Assembly: GCA_961205875.1 (NCBI GenBank)
Contig: OY540809.1
Coordinates: 15,450,267 to 15,514,266, forward strand
DNA length: 64,000 nucleotides
Source of the DNA: Sialis fuliginosa
Taxonomy: Eukaryota; Arthropoda; Insecta; Megaloptera; Sialidae
Direction of reading: 5' to 3'
Below are positions 59,687-64,000 of the stretch, one piece after another (positions within the stretch are counted from its first letter, which is position 1; every line of letters begins with the position of its first letter). Under the pieces are notes generated by a model, which did no database searches, was not told the DNA's origin, and saw only the letters and a program-made list of their open reading frames with translations. A program made the position numbers and the translations under genes.

Positions 59687-59945
59687 AAACAAACAAACAG
59701 ATAGAAATACCTTCTAGCTTGATGTCGCCACCAACAATAAGTAATTAAAAATTTAAACTACTGACAAGAAACAAAAAAATTTGTAGAAAAAAATATTAAA
59801 CTCTTTTTAAAACGTTCTAACCCTCAAACATTGAAGAAAACTCAAAAAATATCACAGATATAGAATTTTTTAAAAATGCTGACAAAAACTAAAAAAAAAT
59901 ATTTTTCCGGCCTACAAATTTATTTATTTGGTTTTAACAGATTCC

Positions 59946-60165
59946 AAAAAAGGAGAAGGTTCTCAATTCCACAATAAATTTTTTATGTAAGCTCGGGCAT
60001 AACCAGCAAATATGCATCGATTTGAATGATTTTTTTTTGTTTGAAAGAGTATACTCCCGAAGTGGTCCCATATTATCAGAATCTAACCATGGACTTTGTA
60101 GATACATCACTCAAAAGGGAAAAATACAAAACATAAAAAATAAATAAAACCGATTTTAAAATTAT
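59946..60165 (-). repeat. interspersed repeat of the GAAGTCGGTT family, reverse orientation
   Basis: AAAAAAGGAGAAGGTTCTCA, AGAGTATACTCCCGAAGTGG and CTTTGTAGATACATCACTCA, ending at AATAAAACCGATTTTAAAA. Confidence 0.7.
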
Positions 60166-60369
60166 TATATATTTTTCAGTTTTCAGGGTTTTTTAAGTCA
60201 TTTTTTTTTTTTTGATATTTTATAATATTGTTATTAGCTTCGACTTGTAGTACAATTCTGACCTCTTTCAATCATCCAAAATATTTATAACTATCTACAC
60301 AGTAATATATTCTAAAAGAGCAATGTAAACTATAGACATTGGACAGACAAACCAACACACAGACTATAC

Positions 60370-60500
60370 AAACATAGCTTGTGTTTGTTGTCATCTAGTG
60401 ACCTCTGCTACAAATGCACACAGTATGCTGTGATTTGTGACCAATTGACGCCGCAGATAAGTATCTGCAAATGCAATAATACGACTCCGTTTATAGCACA
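60370..60500. promoter_or_regulatory. islet with a perfect GATA-type palindrome
   Basis: GCAGATAAGTATCTGC (60453-60468) is a perfect 7-bp inverted repeat with a 2-bp spacer. It holds AGATAAG and a facing AGATA. It lies in balanced sequence about 1 kb 3' of the hth exon on the sense strand. GATA-factor binding is inferred. Confidence 0.35.
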
Positions 60501-61518
60501 TATATATATAAAAACAACAAAACACTATCTGTGCGAACAATCGTTATTAGCTTGGGTGTTTTTTATTTAAACTGTTAATTTCACGTTGTATGGATTGAAT
60601 TACAAAAAAAATAGATTTCAATACATCCAGATATGTTCACTGCTCAACACATTGATCAGATAGCGTGATAAATATTTTTGTCGAAAAAGTTTTTTTCTAA
60701 AACTAGTGGTTCGGCAATTATAAGAAAATAAACAATTAAATTGATAATTTTGGCTCTATCTGCACTTTATTCTCAATGTTCGTAATTTTTTTCAGGTATT
60801 TCTGAGTGATCCTTTTGGTAATAAGGGTAGGGGACAGCAATTTTTAAGTGTTGTAACCGAAAAATGTTTAGAAAAATGCATAAAAAAATACATATTGTTG
60901 AATTTGTGCTTCAGTAAGCTTTCATTAAATTTTTTTTTTCATTTCCCAATTTACCCTCTAAAATTAACCACCAGAATCAAAATTAAGCTTTTTATACATT
61001 ACGTCTATAATTAGGCCACCATACTCTATCTTTGTGCTAAATTTCAAATTTTTACGTCGAATAGTTTCAGATAAAATCACCTGTGACAGACGGACGGACA
61101 CCGAAGTGATTCTATAAGTTTTTTCACGAAACACTAAAAAAGTCTAGAGAAATTGTGGGTTCTCGAGTTAAACAGTTAAGGAAGCACTGATTTAGAATCT
61201 AGATAAGTATCTCCTAAAGAACATACGAATTTAATATTAAATTGTCTTGCATTCCATCGCATTAAATAAGTACATGCATATATGTATATTTCACAATTGT
61301 ATGTAAGAACAAATACACGAGTCAATTTATTTATTTAAGAAGCTTATCTACGTTTTTTTGGACGAGAAATACATGCTTTTCGAGTTAATTTTATTTAAAT
61401 TACTGCATGTAAAAATTTGTTTCGCGTATCATTACGATCTATGCAAATTTATGTATCGTACTGGAAATTAATAGTATGTAGAAAAATAAGAAGAAGAAGA
61501 AAGGAAAATATCACTCAC
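60500..61518. other. gene-free intron stretch next to the exon
   Basis: AT-rich. 61010-61135 (TTTGTGCTAAATTTCAAATT, GACAGACGGACGGACACCGA) is the tail of a decayed non-LTR-type repeat. Nothing else is recognised before the exon donor. Confidence 0.5.
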
Positions 61519-61595
61519 CAGTTGTTGACTTGAAGGATTGTAAGACCCGTATCTTGAGCTAGCTGTTTTTTCTGATCTTCTGAGGGGTAGGGATG
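61519..61595 (-). CDS. hth: homothorax internal exon: TALE homeodomain loop, helix 2 and start of helix 3
   Basis: On the minus strand the exon opens with [11 protein letters not shown] and closes with ILQVNN plus the first two bases (TG) of a Trp codon, 25 full codons in all. This matches the Meis/Homothorax class of TALE homeodomains: PYP is the diagnostic three-residue insertion between helices 1 and 2, QKKQLAQ lies in helix 2, and the split Trp is the invariant residue of the WFIN recognition helix. The acceptor is a pyrimidine run, then ACAG (AG at 61596-61597). The donor is GTGAGTG (GT at 61517-61518), and the exit phase is 2. Hth binds Extradenticle and carries it to the nucleus, and the two help Hox proteins choose DNA sites. 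The preceding exon (helix 1, ending near WLFQHLT) and the following one (FINARRR...) were searched for by eye and not found, so this exon is isolated among long introns. A Prep-class gene is less likely from the [11 protein letters not shown] wording. Confidence 0.95.
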
Positions 61596-62399
61596 CTGTA
61601 AAGAAAAAAACAAGAATTTTATTAATTATGTGTAACTCGAATCGCATAAATTTCATCTTGACAAATTTTTTGAATAGATATGTATCATTTAATTTTATAC
61701 CGTCTTGTTTATATAAATTATCTATTATGTTTTAACAAAGCGATAACCTACATACCTATTCTTAATATTCATAAAGGTAATAAACATTACAAAATTAAGA
61801 TAATATATATTTGCAATTCGTTTTTTACTTCCATGTTCAGAAATAAATAAAAGTATTGTAATACCGTCGAAAATTTTTATTCGAGATAAAAGCAGATTCT
61901 GATTGTACTAACTTCAAAACGTAAAGAAAAGTTGTTTTAGGCATGCGCGTGTCTGGATGTAGAATTTTTTTTTCGTTCACAATTATTTTTAGGGAAAATG
62001 TTTATCTTACAATTAGTGAGTACTCCAGACCTGTTGATTTAGGTGCTAATTGGATTAGGGGTTTTGGAAATATTCGAAATTTTGTATTCATATCTATTAT
62101 CGTCTAAAAAGTGAACTTATCTCGCCAGTTTTGAATAATGGACACTAGATACCAAAACAATGGACACTAAATACCAAAGCAGTCAATAAAAGAAGTGAAA
62201 AACACCCTCAAGGAACAAATGTTATAAAGGATATTACAAAGCTAATATTAAAAATATAAGAAAAATATTATGGAATATGGAAGTCATATGTATAGAGTTC
62301 TCTATATCGTTATTTTTTTTGATAAAACATTTTCTAGGTTACTTATAAATTATTTTTGCACAAAAATTACTGTTATTAAAAACATGTATTCTATCTGAT

Positions 62400-62640
62400 T
62401 TTATTACTCCCATTTTGTCAACATGTTATTCGACTGTTGGCATTAAAAGAAGACGCCATTAGTCGAGTATATTGAGAGTAAATCATCCGTCCTTGTTGCA
62501 TTCGGACAGATAACGTATAATCTGATAGCCATAACCGTATTACGTAGCGTTCTCCAATTATCTAGATTGCTTTTCGGTATAACTTTATCTTCATTGCTGG
62601 AGAACTGAGGGGAGAACAGACAGATAAACAGAACAGAGAT
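62400..62640. promoter_or_regulatory. balanced islet upstream of the homeodomain exon
   Basis: Non-repeated sequence with AAGACGCCATTAGTCGAG, GCATTCGGACAGATAACG and CGTATTACGTAGCGTTCTCC, about 0.8-1.0 kb from the exon. Possible intronic enhancer. No frame. Confidence 0.25.
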
Positions 62641-62802
62641 GCTTTAAACTATATTGCCGATGTATATACATACACTCTAGATTGTTTAATGTATAACGTT
62701 TCATTTTGCTTAAAAAAAATTAAAAACAGTATTTTTTTCTGTTACACAAAAATATCATTTTATTATTAGTCAATCAAAATAAAGTTTACACTATTACAGA
62801 AT

Positions 62803-63112
62803 AAGGTATTGGCGCACCAGGTTTTAATAGCAAGGTATACTATTTTTTGGGATTGATGGGCTTCTTTTTTGTAATTCCCATGAACTCATGTTACTAATAA
62901 AACAAGTAACTCTTTAAAAATCAATTTAATTATCAAAATCTGCAAATATAGTTTTTTAAATTTATTATTATTTTGTTTATGTTTTTTCTCCAGTAATGGA
63001 TAAAGTAAAACCAGTAATTGGCACCCAGTGATGGATACACTACGATCTATAGATTATGATTCAGTAATGGCAGTAATCAAATATCAACAAATATTTCTAG
63101 TTTAGCTTACAA
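62803..63112 (-). mobile_element. GGTACTGG-family MITE, partial, reverse orientation
   Basis: GGGATTGATGGGCTTCTTTT, CATGAACTCATGTTACTAAT and GATTCAGTAATGGCAGTAAT are in the reverse order of the family. The far end is lost after TTTCTAGTTTAGC. Confidence 0.75.
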
Positions 63113-63239
63113 TTAGTAAATAGTTGATAATATAAAAACAGTAAATGCTAAAATATTGATCGAATAAAACTAATTGTCTTCAAGATAAAATAAAAAGAAT
63201 AATACCATAGCAATCTATGTTTTTGTTATATTTTAATCA

Positions 63240-63370
63240 TCTGGTCGATGCTAACTTGATCGCAGCAGAAATTGACGAATCGCTTTCGGGAGCGGGAAAA
63301 AGTTTGAAGCGTGTAGTATGCTACAATCTAGCAGATTGATTGAACGCTGGAAAAACTTAGCTCATGGGAA
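63240..63370. promoter_or_regulatory. balanced islet with Exd/Pbx-like site
   Basis: GATCGCAGCAGAAATTGACG, CGCTTTCGGGAGCGGG (a CGCTTTCGGGAGCG near-hairpin) and GCAGATTGATTGAACGC (TTGATTGA, a Pbx/Exd-type core, near 63337). Not repeated in the window. An autoregulatory Hth/Exd input is an attractive guess only. Confidence 0.3.
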
Positions 63371-64000
63371 GTCTACAGTCTACATAAACACACACACAAA
63401 TACTGGAACAGTTACATTTGTTTTTGTATAAAATCGTCTTCTTCTTCTATATCTATTATTGTTATTAAATATTTATAAAAGTAATTAGGAATAGTTTTAT
63501 TTAAATTATTGTACATAAAAATAAAATAATACACATTTCTTTTTATGATTTCATGAGACAGTTTAAATTTCAACGAGACTTAATCAAGGATTTTAGGTTC
63601 ATTGATACAATGGAAACAATATGAATCATATGATTAAATAAAAAATTGTATATTGGGTGAAATTCGCACGAGTTAGGGAAAGAAAGAAAACAAAACTTAT
63701 TTACACCTATTTTTATCTCCTCTCATATGTTTTACGCTAAATAGCATATAAAAAAATAATCGGAAAACTTTGGGGAATTCGTAGAAAAAAATAATTACTA
63801 TATCCCCTTCCCCCCACACACACACATCAAAATACCTCCTCTTTGATATATATCACACAGACAAAAAACTTTACCCATAATGCATTCGCATAAATAAATA
63901 AATGCAAACAATTGAAACATCTCTTCAAAAATCACCTGTCATCACGAATCATGTCACGGGTATTGCCAACCTGACAACATTGAAAAAAAAATAAAACATG

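Larger units (their letters stand above)
1..61518 (-). other. hth: hth intron downstream of the homeodomain exon (incomplete, runs off the window)
   Basis: The donor GTGAGTG begins this intron at 61518 on the minus strand. No acceptor followed by the expected FINARRRIVQP reading frame was found down to position 1, so the intron is at least 61.5 kb. It is AT-rich and filled with transposon remnants listed separately, with short CpG- and C/G-run-rich islets between them. A candidate ratchet site lies 28 kb into it. Confidence 0.8.
61596..64000 (-). other. hth: hth intron upstream of the homeodomain exon (partial)
   Basis: This is the sequence 5' of the exon on the minus strand. It ends in a pyrimidine-rich tract and ACAG acceptor at 61596-61609. 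It holds one MITE of the GGTACTGG family (62803-63112), two islets of more mixed composition (62400-62640 and 63240-63370), short CA repeats near 63390 and 63815, and otherwise AT-rich sequence with no recognised gene. The exon coding for homeodomain helix 1 is not here. Confidence 0.75.

Noticed and set aside
60792-60805. TTTCAGGTATTT as a second ratchet site
   Set aside because: It is on the plus strand, opposite to hth, and the donor half is weak.
1-64000. CRISPR arrays, bacterial operons, tRNA or rRNA genes
   Set aside because: No array of spaced direct repeats, no cloverleaf or rRNA motifs seen. The spliced exon, Helitrons and MITEs show an insect genome.

Overview
This window reads as a piece of a large, AT-rich, repeat-loaded lepidopteran genome, lying almost entirely inside introns of the Hox cofactor gene homothorax (hth, the insect Meis/Prep homologue) on the minus strand. 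The one host coding segment I can defend is a 77-bp exon at 61519-61595. Read on the minus strand it encodes the three-residue TALE loop (PYP), helix 2 and the start of helix 3 of the Meis/Hth homeodomain, and it is bounded by clean AG and GT splice sites. The neighbouring exons (homeodomain N-terminal half upstream, recognition-helix remainder and C-terminal tail downstream) were not found, so the window is about 61.5 kb of the downstream intron, the exon, and about 2.4 kb of the upstream intron. The Lepidoptera call rests on many Helitron-like repeats of the Lep1/MINE type (TCCATACTAATATTATAAAT start, hairpin-plus-CTAG end) and several copies of a repeat ending GAAGTCGGTT that is familiar from moth and butterfly introns.

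Layout, left to right. 1-14 kb: AT-rich intron with scattered GC/CpG-rich islets and old repeat fragments. 14.08-20.44 kb: a 6.4-kb composite DNA transposon. Its ends carry tandem arrays of about 216-219 bp. Inside lies a broken five-exon gene of the DUF4806 family, and a separate 1.8-kb hAT element with its own 8-bp target duplication, large inverted arms and a Cys-rich CXC-like reading frame is inserted in it. 20.6-49 kb: many MITEs (hAT, PIF/Harbinger-like, a CACAGGGTGTCCC family, and a nine-copy family with GGTACTGGCACCAGTCTTGG ends), Helitron fragments, and at 33554/33555 a zero-length acceptor/donor junction on the minus strand that looks like a recursive-splicing ratchet point for the long hth intron. 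49.77-53.10 kb: a 3.3-kb near-perfect palindrome inserted cleanly into one of the GGTACTGG MITEs. 53.4-61.5 kb: more repeats and GC-rich islets. 61.5 kb: the hth homeodomain exon. 61.6-64 kb: upstream intron.

The host parts work together in one way only: the exon donor at 61518 and the ratchet point at 33554/33555 have the same strand and suit stepwise removal of a very long intron. The GC-rich islets are plausible cis-regulatory elements of hth, but that is inference from composition and motifs. No tRNA, rRNA, CRISPR array or other complete host gene was recognised. Other reading frames in the window are short and look random or repeat-derived.
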